DNA of 9,537 bases from SLFT01 sp964493075. Its GTDB lineage: Bacteria > Hydrogenedentota > Hydrogenedentia > Hydrogenedentales > CAITNO01. Position numbers and translations under genes: made by a program. This document shows positions 1 to 7,241 of this stretch, piece after piece. Position 1 is the first letter of the stretch; each line of letters begins with the position of its first letter. Below the pieces are notes generated by a model. It was not told the origin of the DNA, searched no databases, and saw only the letters and a list, made by a program, of their open reading frames with translations. The stretch is from the NCBI GenBank assembly GCA_964493075.1, contig CAZBNU010000163.1, positions 1 through 9,537 on the forward strand, in the 5' to 3' direction.

Positions 1-3000
1 GCAGATTGATGGCGAAGCTGCTGGAAGCGATACCAGTATTGTGGTAGTTATGGATGCTGATAAAACGGTCACAGCCACATTTGAAAACCTGGTTACCCTG
101 ACACTGAATGATTCACCAAACGGCGCCATCGAACTGGTCAGCCCGGAACCGGTTCCGTGTGGCGACAAGGAGAGGTCGTTTTGCTTCCCAAGGGATACAG
201 AGGTGGTCGTCCGCGCCGTTGCCCTTTCTCCTGAAGCATACGTGCTTAATTCATGGCAGATCGGTAATGTTATCGTGGACGGCACAGCAGAGGGCTTCGG
301 AGACGACTATACACTCACCCTGACAGATGACATCTCCCTGACTGCAGATTTCCGTAGAAGGTTGCGTGTTGATAACGTGTCGGTGGCAGCAATCCCCATC
401 AACAAATCCATCCCCCTGTCTCTTACAGGTACGTTCCCAACATGGATGGGAGCGAATGGCAAGGCCGTTCCGGGATTAACAGCTGAAGAGGCAGAAGCCA
501 CCTATGAAATCCTGATTGCAGAAACCCCGGCGTCATTTTTTGCACCCGCGGGTTCTCCCTTTACGCCTGAAGGTGAAGGCATCACCTTCCTCGACGAAAT
601 AGACGTAGAATCTGTCAATACTGCCTACATCTGGTCACCGGAAATAATGGAACTTCCCGACGAACTAACTGAAATACCTGTAACCATCAGTGACCGTACC
701 AACCCCCTGAATGTGTTTGAGGTTCTATTGCCAAAAGAGGCCTTTATCACTGTTGTAACACTGACCATTTCAACACTACCCGAAAGCACCTCCAGTGTCG
801 TACTTCGCACGCCTGATCAAGGCGTCCTCCCGGGCAATGACACCGACGGTCTTGCTCTCGCTCCTGGCGAGTATATTGCAGGCGACCAAGTGACACTCGA
901 AGCAGTACCCGCCTATTCCTTGATCAGATACCAGATAACAACCGACACCAGTTCACAGGAAGTTACCACCCCCGAATACAGCCTGACAATCGCAATGGAC
1001 ACAAATGTGCTGGCACTTTTCGATACGGAAGCATATCAATTAACAATAGCAGAGTCAGCAAATGGAACAATCGTGGCCGACCCGATATCCTCGCCAGGCT
1101 GGCCCGCAGGCTGGTACGAAGCCGAGGCTGAAGTGGCCCTCTCAGCCACCCCGAATCCAGGCTACCGCTTTGTGACATGGAGCCATGACCTCACTGGGGA
1201 AATCGCCAATCCACTAACATTGACAGTAGACAGTAATAAGCAGTTGGGTGCTTTGTTTTTGAGCCCGGACAGCGTTGCCATTAACGTCATCAATACCGAC
1301 GGCGGCACGGTTGTACTGCAACCGGAAGGTTTTGTTGAAGAAACAAACCCTGCCGTATTCATTTATGCAAACGACACCAATGTACGCCTAATCGGTCGGC
1401 CAAACGCGGGCTATCGTTTCGACAGTTGGCGTGTGACGGATACCCTGAGCGACCGCACCATTGCAGATAATCCCCTCGACCTTCGGGTAGCACAGGATTA
1501 CACGGTGGAACCTTCATTTTCGCCTGCCTATACCCTCGACCTAACGGTTTTTCCTGAAGATAGCGGTGAAATAATCGTTTCTCCGGAGGAACCTGCTGGC
1601 GGCTATGAGCGGGATACGGTGGTAACTCTCACGGCAGTGCCCACAGAAGACAGCGGCTACAGGTTCATTCAATGGACTGGCGCTAGCGCAGGTGAACTTA
1701 TCCCCAACAGCACTACGGACACCATAACTGTCGTCATGGACAACAACAAGCAACTGGAAGCCCGATTCAGTAAATTCTTTGTCGCCTCTCTGGAACCGGA
1801 GGAAGCCTGGATTATTGGCGGTATCGTCGCCAAAATAACGGGCGAGGCGTTACAGGACAATACAGTCGTGCGTTTCGGCAATCAGGAAGCCTCCGTTTTT
1901 GATGTGGCGCCGTCGGGACAGTATGCCTTTGTCCGCGTACCGCCGTTAGCATCACCGGGCAACGACGACATCATCAGGGTTCCTGTAGAAGTCAATACCG
2001 ACGGGGTATCGTCTGTCTATCCGCCTGGATTCACCTATTTACAACGCACCAGCACAAATAACCTCTACACCACCGCCTTCACAGCAAACCAGGCGGGCAT
2101 AGAAACACCGGTGTTCGTGGGACGAATCGGCGGCAGGGATGCCACAATCACGCTGCCGCCTCTAAGTGAAGCTCCCGTATATGGTATCGTCCGAATCGCC
2201 TTGCCCGGCATCCTTGCCACAAGCAGAACTGGCGTAGCAGAAGTAATTCCAGGCACCGTGGTTTCAGGGCTTTACGATGTGGGCATCCACCTTTATAGGC
2301 CCAGAATTGGCGCAGCAGACGTGCCGCAATTCGGCGTTATGTCCTACAGGGATGCCACCCACGAGTTGCTTATATTTGAACGGCCCTACCGGCCAACAGA
2401 CGCATCTCTCACTATGATGTACCAGCCGGCATTGATGGATATCGCCACAAAACCGGATGCAGGTCCGAATTACACCGCCATCAGGAATGGCATCAGCCTG
2501 TGGGGGATTGCATCCAATTACGATTACCTTTACAACGCCGAATCTATCGAAGAAGTAGTGCCCGTCTATCAGAGCACGTTGCAAAATGAAGAAGTTTTCC
2601 CCATCAACGAACCTGAAACAGCAGAAACGGATCAAATCCGTGCCCTTGTCGCTACACGCTTCTATGGAGGTGATGAAGACCTGCCTGCCAATTGTTTTAC
2701 TTGGCGCAGTACATCAGTGCTGCCTGCAACGAATCAAAAAGCAATAAAAATAACAGCCATAAACAACATGCCTGTAAACGGCACGGGCTCAGGCCCTGTT
2801 GAAGGTGGCACTGCCATTACCCTCACTTCACCTTATGGTGGTGTCGCATGGATACAGTCTATCGAATTCGCAGGCCTGTCCTCTTCTGTTGGAGGCAAAG
2901 TCGCCGCACGCGATCTGGTCAGTGTGCAGGGTGAAAATGAATTTCTGCTGGAGTTCAAGACTCCGAAAAGTGCCCGCCCCGGAATGACGAACATTATCAT

Positions 3001-3142
3001 AAGAACAAGAGCAAATCCGGACCAACCCATCGTATTGCAGAATGTATTTGAGTACACGCGCCCGCCAATACGCTGGTGGCTCCTTCTTCTCATTTTGATA
3101 GGACTTATGCTCGCCGTAATCGGCATGGCAACAGGCTTTTAA
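1..3142 (+). CDS. Large surface protein with InlB-type repeats, IPT/TIG domains and a C-terminal membrane anchor (5' partial)
   Basis: The frame is open from base 2, so the start and any signal peptide lie upstream; the first in-frame ATG at 41 falls inside a repeat and is not the start. About 1046 residues are visible. In order they are: the tail of one divergent InlB B-type repeat, a complete one (92-352), an unassigned segment (353-748), four more repeats to 1768, an IPT/TIG-like domain (about 1775-2046), an unassigned beta-rich stretch (about 2047-2737), a second IPT/TIG-like domain (about 2738-3064) and a hydrophobic helix (3074-3139) ending at the C-terminus. Repeats of this kind occur in extracellular proteins, so an exported, membrane-anchored stalk or adhesin role is inferred; the binding partner cannot be told. 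No enzyme motif is visible. There is no LPXTG motif and no PEP-CTERM signal with a basic tail. Domain type is fairly sure, function is not. Confidence 0.85.
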   Translation, partial: QIDGEAAGSDTSIVVVMDADKTVTATFENLVTLTLNDSPNGAIELVSPEPVPCGDKERSFCFPRDTEVVVRAVALSPEAYVLNSWQIGNVIVDGTAEGFGDDYTLTLTDDISLTADFRRRLRVDNVSVAAIPINKSIPLSLTGTFPTWMGANGKAVPGLTAEEAEATYEILIAETPASFFAPAGSPFTPEGEGITFLDEIDVESVNTAYIWSPEIMELPDELTEIPVTISDRTNPLNVFEVLLPKEAFITVVTLTISTLPESTSSVVLRTPDQGVLPGNDTDGLALAPGEYIAGDQVTLEAVPAYSLIRYQITTDTSSQEVTTPEYSLTIAMDTNVLALFDTEAYQLTIAESANGTIVADPISSPGWPAGWYEAEAEVALSATPNPGYRFVTWSHDLTGEIANPLTLTVDSNKQLGALFLSPDSVAINVINTDGGTVVLQPEGFVEETNPAVFIYANDTNVRLIGRPNAGYRFDSWRVTDTLSDRTIADNPLDLRVAQDYTVEPSFSPAYTLDLTVFPEDSGEIIVSPEEPAGGYERDTVVTLTAVPTEDSGYRFIQWTGASAGELIPNSTTDTITVVMDNNKQLEARFSKFFVASLEPEEAWIIGGIVAKITGEALQDNTVVRFGNQEASVFDVAPSGQYAFVRVPPLASPGNDDIIRVPVEVNTDGVSSVYPPGFTYLQRTSTNNLYTTAFTANQAGIETPVFVGRIGGRDATITLPPLSEAPVYGIVRIALPGILATSRTGVAEVIPGTVVSGLYDVGIHLYRPRIGAADVPQFGVMSYRDATHELLIFERPYRPTDASLTMMYQPALMDIATKPDAGPNYTAIRNGISLWGIASNYDYLYNAESIEEVVPVYQSTLQNEEVFPINEPETAETDQIRALVATRFYGGDEDLPANCFTWRSTSVLPATNQKAIKITAINNMPVNGTGSGPVEGGTAITLTSPYGGVAWIQSIEFAGLSSSVGGKVAARDLVSVQGENEFLLEFKTPKSARPGMTNIIIRTRANPDQPIVLQNVFEYTRPPIRWWLLLLILIGLMLAVIGMATGF
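2..1768 (+). repeat. Array of divergent InlB B-type protein repeats
   Basis: Six units end in the same way: a run of alternating hydrophobic and polar residues closing in a Phe. The closing Phe codons are at 80, 350, 1019, 1256, 1517 and 1766. The last three units (1034-1258, 1274-1519, 1529-1768) are 75 to 82 residues long, and each carries a central GYRF followed three residues later by Trp (GYRF codons at 1160-1171, 1409-1420 and 1655-1666). The units are similar in protein but clearly diverged in DNA, so this is an old array and not a recent tandem expansion. The second unit has two Cys (codons 158 and 182) that could form a disulfide outside the cytoplasm. Between the second and third units lies a non-repeat segment (353-748). 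Confidence 0.8.
3074..3139 (+). other. C-terminal transmembrane anchor of the surface protein
   Basis: The last 22 residues begin WWLLLLILIG and continue hydrophobic to the stop codon at 3140. Arg residues sit just before the helix (RPPIR), and no Lys or Arg follows it. A canonical stop-transfer or sorting signal would have basic residues after the helix, so the final topology is uncertain. It may be a plain membrane anchor or be recognised by an unlisted sorting route. Confidence 0.65.
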
Positions 3143-3203
3143 CCCCTTTTTCGCGAAGAAAAATTGTCCCATACCTGCGCTACATCCAATAAAGGAAACT
3201 CCC
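3143..3203 (+). other. Short intergenic gap between surface protein and glpQ
   Basis: These 61 bases hold the ribosome binding site of the next gene (AAGGA at 3192-3196) and a weak A/T hairpin (TTTTTC at 3147-3152 pairing with GAAAAA at 3158-3163). The hairpin has no GC-rich stem, so it does not qualify as an intrinsic terminator. I see no convincing promoter. Read-through from the surface protein gene into glpQ is possible. Confidence 0.5.
3192..3196 (+). promoter_or_regulatory. Ribosome binding site supporting the GTG start of glpQ
   Basis: AAGGA lies seven bases before GTG 3204. That start gives a complete signal peptide with one Arg, a hydrophobic core and an AYA cleavage site. Confidence 0.7.
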
Positions 3204-4145
3204 GTGAATAGATCGAGTCTTATTGTGCTGCTCGCAGCAATCCTTGTCATGATCCATAGCGGCGCTTATGCCGAAAAAAAGGTCATTGCCCACCGCGGCG
3301 CCAGCGGTTACCTGCCGGAACATACGCTCGCCGCATACACCATGGCATACGCCATGGGCGCTGATTATCTTGAACCGGATTTAGCAGTCTCAAAAGACGG
3401 GGTGCTGATTTGCTTACACGACATGACCTTGGAAGATGTTACGAATGTAGAAGAGATATTCCCTGATCGCGCCCGCGACAACGGAAAATGGTATGCCGTA
3501 GATTTCACGTTGGAAGAATTGAAACGCCTGCACGTTGTCGAACGTACCCGGAATCGTTTTCCTCAAACCACACAATTGTTTCAGATACCGACCCTGGAAG
3601 AAATGATTCTGCTGACCCAAGGATTGAACGCATCTACAGGCCGCAATGTTGGCATTTATCCCGAACTGAAAGACCCTGTGTTTTATGAAAAGGCCGGCTT
3701 CAACTTTCCTGAAATGCTGCTGGAAGTACTGTCAAAATACGGCTACAAAGGGCCCGAGGCCAATTTGTATATACAATGCTTCATCCCCGATACACTTATC
3801 CGCTTGCGAAAAGAACTGGGCGTTACGTTGCCCTTGGTGCAACTCATATCAGGAAACAAAATGCAGGACGGCATGGTCACCGATGAAGGTCTCGATAAAA
3901 TTGCCGCCTACGCCCAAGGAATTGGACCGGACAAAAAACGCATCGCAGATGACCCAACGCTGGTAAAACGCGCCCACGACCGCGGCTTGGTGGTGCATCC
4001 GTACACCTTCCGCAAGGAAGCCGTACCAAAAAATTATAAAACCCTGGAAGACGAATTGCGTACTTTCTTCGCCGAACACGACATAGATGCCGGCTTCGCT
4101 GACCAGCCGGATATCATGAAAAAAGTTATTGATTCACTGAAATAG
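3204..4145 (+). CDS. glpQ: Glycerophosphodiester phosphodiesterase, secreted GlpQ type
   Basis: This enzyme hydrolyses glycerophosphodiesters (deacylated phospholipid head groups) to glycerol 3-phosphate and the free alcohol. Residues 1-23 are a signal peptide ending AYA before Glu24, a good type I signal peptidase site, so it acts outside the cytoplasmic membrane. The family core is intact: HRGASGYLPEHT with catalytic His30, the metal ligands Glu57 and Asp59 in YLEPDL, catalytic His72 in LHD, and metal ligand Glu154 in YPELK. The late motif VVHPYTFR is also GlpQ-like. At 313 residues it is slightly shorter than E. coli periplasmic GlpQ, and resemblance runs along the whole length, including FPDRAR and QGLN. 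The start is GTG at 3204, with AAGGA seven bases upstream. The PAP2 gene follows after 20 bases. The family call is very secure; the in vivo substrate is not. Confidence 0.95.
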   Translation: MNRSSLIVLLAAILVMIHSGAYAEKKVIAHRGASGYLPEHTLAAYTMAYAMGADYLEPDLAVSKDGVLICLHDMTLEDVTNVEEIFPDRARDNGKWYAVDFTLEELKRLHVVERTRNRFPQTTQLFQIPTLEEMILLTQGLNASTGRNVGIYPELKDPVFYEKAGFNFPEMLLEVLSKYGYKGPEANLYIQCFIPDTLIRLRKELGVTLPLVQLISGNKMQDGMVTDEGLDKIAAYAQGIGPDKKRIADDPTLVKRAHDRGLVVHPYTFRKEAVPKNYKTLEDELRTFFAEHDIDAGFADQPDIMKKVIDSLK

Positions 4146-4165
4146 CCCAACGATCAGGAAGCGTC

Positions 4166-5221
4166 ATGATAATTAAAAACAACACACTGAATGAACATGC
4201 AAAAGGCTGGGGTATCTTTCTTGTCACCTATGGCATCATCTACGCAATCACCCTGTTTATGGCGCGATTTGTTGATGCGTCGTGGGACATCAGGACACTG
4301 CTCTTCCTCAACCCGAACGACTATATCCCTGTGTTGGACGAGATGGTCATTTTACAGACCGACTTCGCGACCTACTTTTTTGCCCTCCTGCTTATTTCCT
4401 GGCAAATAGGCTACTACTGCATCCGCAACAGAAAACCCGAAGCGGCGCTGCGAACGCGCAATGTGTTTTATGTTCTTGCCGCAGTTTTCGGCGTCTGGCA
4501 CGCCCTGGGCGTTTTCATACAAGAGAAGAGTATTTTCTGGTGGGGTGAATATGAATATCCCATCGTCTTTCTTCCCCTCGGTATCGCGTTCGCGGGCGGT
4601 TTTATTGTCGCTGGGAACCTCTATATCTACCTGCGCCCCGAAGACCAGCGCAAACTTGCCCATGCCTTCTGGCTGACCCTGCTCGCAGTATTTTTCGTGA
4701 ATGTGCTGGGCGAGGACATTGTAAAAGAAACGGTTCAGCGCCACCGTCCCCTGCACGAAACTTATGATGCCTGGAACGGGCAGGTGCGCCAACTGAAGGA
4801 CGAAGTCGTCCGGGGAAGTTACTCCTATTTCTCCGGACATACCTCCAGTTTCTGGGCGCTCACCATGATCTATTTCTGGCTGTTTCGTTCATGGAAAGTC
4901 AGGACCGGCCTCTTATTGTGGGCCTTATTTCACGGATACACTCGCATATACACCGCCGCCCATTTCCCCTATTGCGTTATCATGGCAACCTTCTTCGCCA
5001 TTCCCGTCACATCCATGATCTATTACTGCCTGTGGAATCACCGCCATATCCCGCTTGTTTCCGCACTTGCATTGTCCGGCGGCTTGTTTCTGCTGGCCAA
5101 ACCGGCAATTCCAAGCGTCATCCTGGCTATTGTGCTGGTCTGGTTTTCCCTCTATCGCTTCCGCAGTAGTTATGTCCTTCTGGAACCGATGCCAGACGCG
5201 CATATCACCTTTTCCCAATAA
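4166..5221 (+). CDS. PAP2-superfamily integral membrane phosphatase with altered motif 3
   Basis: PAP2 enzymes remove phosphate from lipids such as phosphatidic acid, phosphatidylglycerol phosphate or undecaprenyl diphosphate. This 351-residue protein has about eight hydrophobic helices (roughly residues 15-35, 70-88, 103-122, 132-157, 167-185, 228-243, 250-290, 295-335, some probably paired). Motif 1 is KETVQRHRP (Lys187, Arg194), motif 2 is FSGH (His225) and motif 3 is TRIYTAAH with Arg260 and His266. The position four after His266, normally Asp, is Cys270. In the family His266 is the nucleophile and the Asp supports it, so activity may be changed or reduced. The N-terminal half (about 180 residues) is longer than in small PAP2 proteins and I do not recognise it. 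ATG 4166 has AGGAAG four bases upstream. The gene is 20 bases after glpQ, suggesting shared transcription and a joint role in envelope lipid turnover (inferred). Confidence 0.85.
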   Translation: MIIKNNTLNEHAKGWGIFLVTYGIIYAITLFMARFVDASWDIRTLLFLNPNDYIPVLDEMVILQTDFATYFFALLLISWQIGYYCIRNRKPEAALRTRNVFYVLAAVFGVWHALGVFIQEKSIFWWGEYEYPIVFLPLGIAFAGGFIVAGNLYIYLRPEDQRKLAHAFWLTLLAVFFVNVLGEDIVKETVQRHRPLHETYDAWNGQVRQLKDEVVRGSYSYFSGHTSSFWALTMIYFWLFRSWKVRTGLLLWALFHGYTRIYTAAHFPYCVIMATFFAIPVTSMIYYCLWNHRHIPLVSALALSGGLFLLAKPAIPSVILAIVLVWFSLYRFRSSYVLLEPMPDAHITFSQ

Positions 5222-5224
5222 CCA

Positions 5225-7084
5225 TCACATATCGGGAAACTGCATGGCCATGGCAAACTCCATGGCAAAATCCGGGTCCTGGTTTAATTCCACATGGGAT
5301 ACAGCCTGCGCCAGCGCTTCCGCCTGTTCTTGCGCCTGTTGCGATACGGCAACCCACTTGGCGCCGCTGAACGCGACATTCCCGGTAAACCGCACTTTTT
5401 CATGATGCACTTCCGGAGGAATCAAGCCGATACGCTGCGCATTGTCACGGCGTATAAAACTGCCGAATCCCCCTGCTATCAACACCTGTTTCAAATCAGT
5501 TGCGGCAATACCCGCCTGTTTCAATAGTATCTGTATTCCGGCACGGATGGCGCCCGCACCCAACTGCAATTCACGCACATCGCGCTGTGTCAGGATTACC
5601 CGTTTCCCATGGTCATCGTGCAACAGGCATTCCGGTTCTCCATTTTCGTTGAACCGCATTCGCTTCCTGATTTTCTCTGGAACAGAATCAGGGAGTTCCT
5701 CTCCAACAAGTAGTCTGCCATCCTGCCTCAATGCTCCAACTTTAAGTAACTCGCCACACAAATCAATCAATCCGCTGCCACACAGTCCTGCCGCTTCACC
5801 ACCTCCTATCACACTGAAAAGCAGGTCATGATTCGCGTTTACCCGTTCAATGGCCCCGCTTGCAGCACGCATACCACAGGATATGCGTGCGCCTTCAAAA
5901 GCAGGGCCTGCCGCCGTACTGGCAGCATGCAGGGTACCATCATGGAGCAACACAATCTCTCCATTGGTGCCGATATCAACCATCACCACGGGGCCTTCAA
6001 GTTCCTGTATCTCACATGCAAGAAGTCCCGCAACGGTGTCGCCGCCTACAAAACCGCCAATTACCGGAAAAACATAAACAAGCGCTTCGGAATGCAATTC
6101 CAAACCGAAGGCAACACTGTCCATCTCAATGCCTCGCTTATAGAGTGGAACAAAAGGAACCATGCCCAAGGCGGTGGGATCAAAACCGCATAGCAGATGC
6201 TGCATGGTGGTGTTGCCGGTAAAAAAAGCCGATCCTATCTGCCGCGATGACACACCCGCCTGTTCGCATACATCCTGGACCATCTGTTGAACAGCCTCCA
6301 AAATACACGACCGCAGTTCCTCCAACGATGAATCATTGCTACCGGCGTAAGCAATGCGGGAAAGCACGTCATCACCATAAGCCGTCTGTGGGTTCATGGC
6401 GGATGCAAGCCCTATTTCTACACCCGTTCGCATATCAAGCAAAGCGCCCACCAGAGTTGTCGTGCCAATATCAAATGCAAGCGCGTAACACGGTGCTTCC
6501 GCTTCTGACGGAACGAAATCAATGATCCTGTTACCGCGTAGTACCGCCACACCCTGAAATTTGGCATCGCGCAGTTTCCGACCCAAAACGCGCAGCACCC
6601 CTGGAGATGCCGTCAGTGCCATAGTTGTTTCTGACTTCATATTCAGGGCATGTTCCAAACGCACCATATCCGGCAAATCATCCTGCATGCTAGGCGTTGA
6701 CATTTCCACAGGCACTATGCGAAGACGGGCATCCACGGTTCTTCCCGTCTCGCTGTCGCTTGCCGTTTGAATCTGATGCTTCCCGCCGAAAACCGACGTT
6801 TGGGGTATATAAACAACAGCATCCTGTTCCAAACGCGTCTGACAAGCAAGACGCCATCCGTTCTCAACCTCTACTTTATCGAAACATTTCAGCGCACCGG
6901 GTGACGGCTCAGGCGGGTTCTTTTCAAAGCGTACACGGCATTTGCCACAGGTGCCGTTACCGCCACAAGGGGTGTTAATCAACACACCCGCCCGCGCCGC
7001 CACTTCAATAAAAGGAAGGCGTTCGCTAATGTGAATACAGCGTCCACCGGGTTGAAAAATGATATTCATAGGCTTGTCTTTCAA
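5225..7084 (-). CDS. Reductive activator of corrinoid proteins (RACo type, 2Fe-2S ferredoxin plus ASKHA ATPase)
   Basis: Proteins of this family use ATP to drive electron transfer from a 2Fe-2S cluster that restores the Co(I) state in corrinoid proteins of methyltransferase systems; it would act in the cytoplasm. Residues about 6-95 are a plant-type ferredoxin domain with cluster ligands Cys40, Cys46, Cys49 and Cys81 (motif PCGGNGTCGKC). After a linker comes the ASKHA part: phosphate loop DIGTTT at 205-210, NPQTAYGDDV at about 231-240, GNTTMQHLL near 291, second phosphate loop DIGTNGE at 370-376, then CGSGLIDL and AGGFGSF. Length (619) and layout match full RACo proteins, and nothing is missing. 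The start is TTG at 7084, six bases from GGAGG; the next ATG, five codons on, is too far from that site. No corrinoid protein or methyltransferase lies nearby, so the client is unknown. The gene converges on the PAP2 gene with 3 bases between. Confidence 0.93.
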   Translation of the reverse strand: MKDKPMNIIFQPGGRCIHISERLPFIEVAARAGVLINTPCGGNGTCGKCRVRFEKNPPEPSPGALKCFDKVEVENGWRLACQTRLEQDAVVYIPQTSVFGGKHQIQTASDSETGRTVDARLRIVPVEMSTPSMQDDLPDMVRLEHALNMKSETTMALTASPGVLRVLGRKLRDAKFQGVAVLRGNRIIDFVPSEAEAPCYALAFDIGTTTLVGALLDMRTGVEIGLASAMNPQTAYGDDVLSRIAYAGSNDSSLEELRSCILEAVQQMVQDVCEQAGVSSRQIGSAFFTGNTTMQHLLCGFDPTALGMVPFVPLYKRGIEMDSVAFGLELHSEALVYVFPVIGGFVGGDTVAGLLACEIQELEGPVVMVDIGTNGEIVLLHDGTLHAASTAAGPAFEGARISCGMRAASGAIERVNANHDLLFSVIGGGEAAGLCGSGLIDLCGELLKVGALRQDGRLLVGEELPDSVPEKIRKRMRFNENGEPECLLHDDHGKRVILTQRDVRELQLGAGAIRAGIQILLKQAGIAATDLKQVLIAGGFGSFIRRDNAQRIGLIPPEVHHEKVRFTGNVAFSGAKWVAVSQQAQEQAEALAQAVSHVELNQDPDFAMEFAMAMQFPDM

Positions 7085-7090
7085 TCTTTA

Positions 7091-7095
7091 CCTCC
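7091..7095 (-). promoter_or_regulatory. Ribosome binding site fixing a TTG start for the corrinoid activator
   Basis: On the minus strand GGAGG stands six bases before TTG 7084-7082. The in-frame ATG at 7069 would be 21 bases from this site, so TTG is the better start. The choice changes only five N-terminal residues. Confidence 0.75.
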
Positions 7096-7188
7096 AAAAC
7101 AAATAATTATCCCGCCGTTAAGGGGACGGGAATCTCCATACCTTACACCCAAGGGGTTATTAGAAGCAAAACGAGAGAAACGTCTGCC

Positions 7189-7218
7189 TTGACTTGACAC
7201 ACCCGTAATGAATAAAGT
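7189..7218 (+). promoter_or_regulatory. Candidate promoter for the signal peptidase gene
   Basis: TTGACT at 7189-7194 is separated by 18 bases from TAAAGT at 7213-7218 (four of six consensus positions). An overlapping TTGACA (7194-7199) is a perfect -35 but has only a poor -10 at the right distance. The position, just upstream of the gene's start, fits, but promoter preferences in this organism are unknown. Confidence 0.35.
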
Positions 7219-7230
7219 GTAGGTTCTTTC

Positions 7231-7236
7231 AGGTGA
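7231..7236 (+). promoter_or_regulatory. Ribosome binding site deciding the signal peptidase start
   Basis: AGGTGA ends five bases before ATG 7242. The longer reading frame from GTG 7233 begins inside this site, so ATG 7242 is the better start. Confidence 0.75.
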
Positions 7237-7241
7237 CCCTT

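Larger units (their letters stand above)
7085..7241. other. Divergent intergenic region between the corrinoid activator and the signal peptidase
   Basis: About 157 bases that should carry promoters for both directions. For the rightward gene there are two overlapping -35-like boxes, TTGACT (7189-7194) and TTGACA (7194-7199), with TAAAGT (7213-7218) a usable but imperfect -10 for the first. On the minus strand a GATAAT element (near 7103-7108) lies just before the activator's ribosome binding site but has no good -35. I see no clear operator palindrome, riboswitch fold or cobalamin box. Confidence 0.4.

Noticed and set aside
41..43. ATG 41 as the start of the surface protein
   Set aside because: The frame continues open to base 2 and the codons before 41 complete the same repeat unit, so the true start is upstream of the window.
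3147..3163. Hairpin TTTTTC/GAAAAA after the surface protein gene as a terminator
   Set aside because: The stem is almost all A-T and the run after it is short, so it is too weak for an intrinsic terminator.
2828..3250. Minus-strand reading frame of 140 codons across the end of the surface protein gene and the glpQ start
   Set aside because: It lies antisense to two clearly real genes, is rich in Cys, His and Arg in a way typical of shadow frames, and has no recognisable domain.
4352..4840. Minus-strand reading frame of 162 codons within the PAP2 gene
   Set aside because: The plus-strand frame carries the PAP2 motifs and membrane helices; the antisense frame shows no motif and no supporting ribosome binding site that I could see.
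5828..6222. Several plus-strand frames of about 120 codons inside the corrinoid activator gene
   Set aside because: The minus-strand frame has both ATPase phosphate loops here; the plus frames overlap one another in different phases and show no domain.
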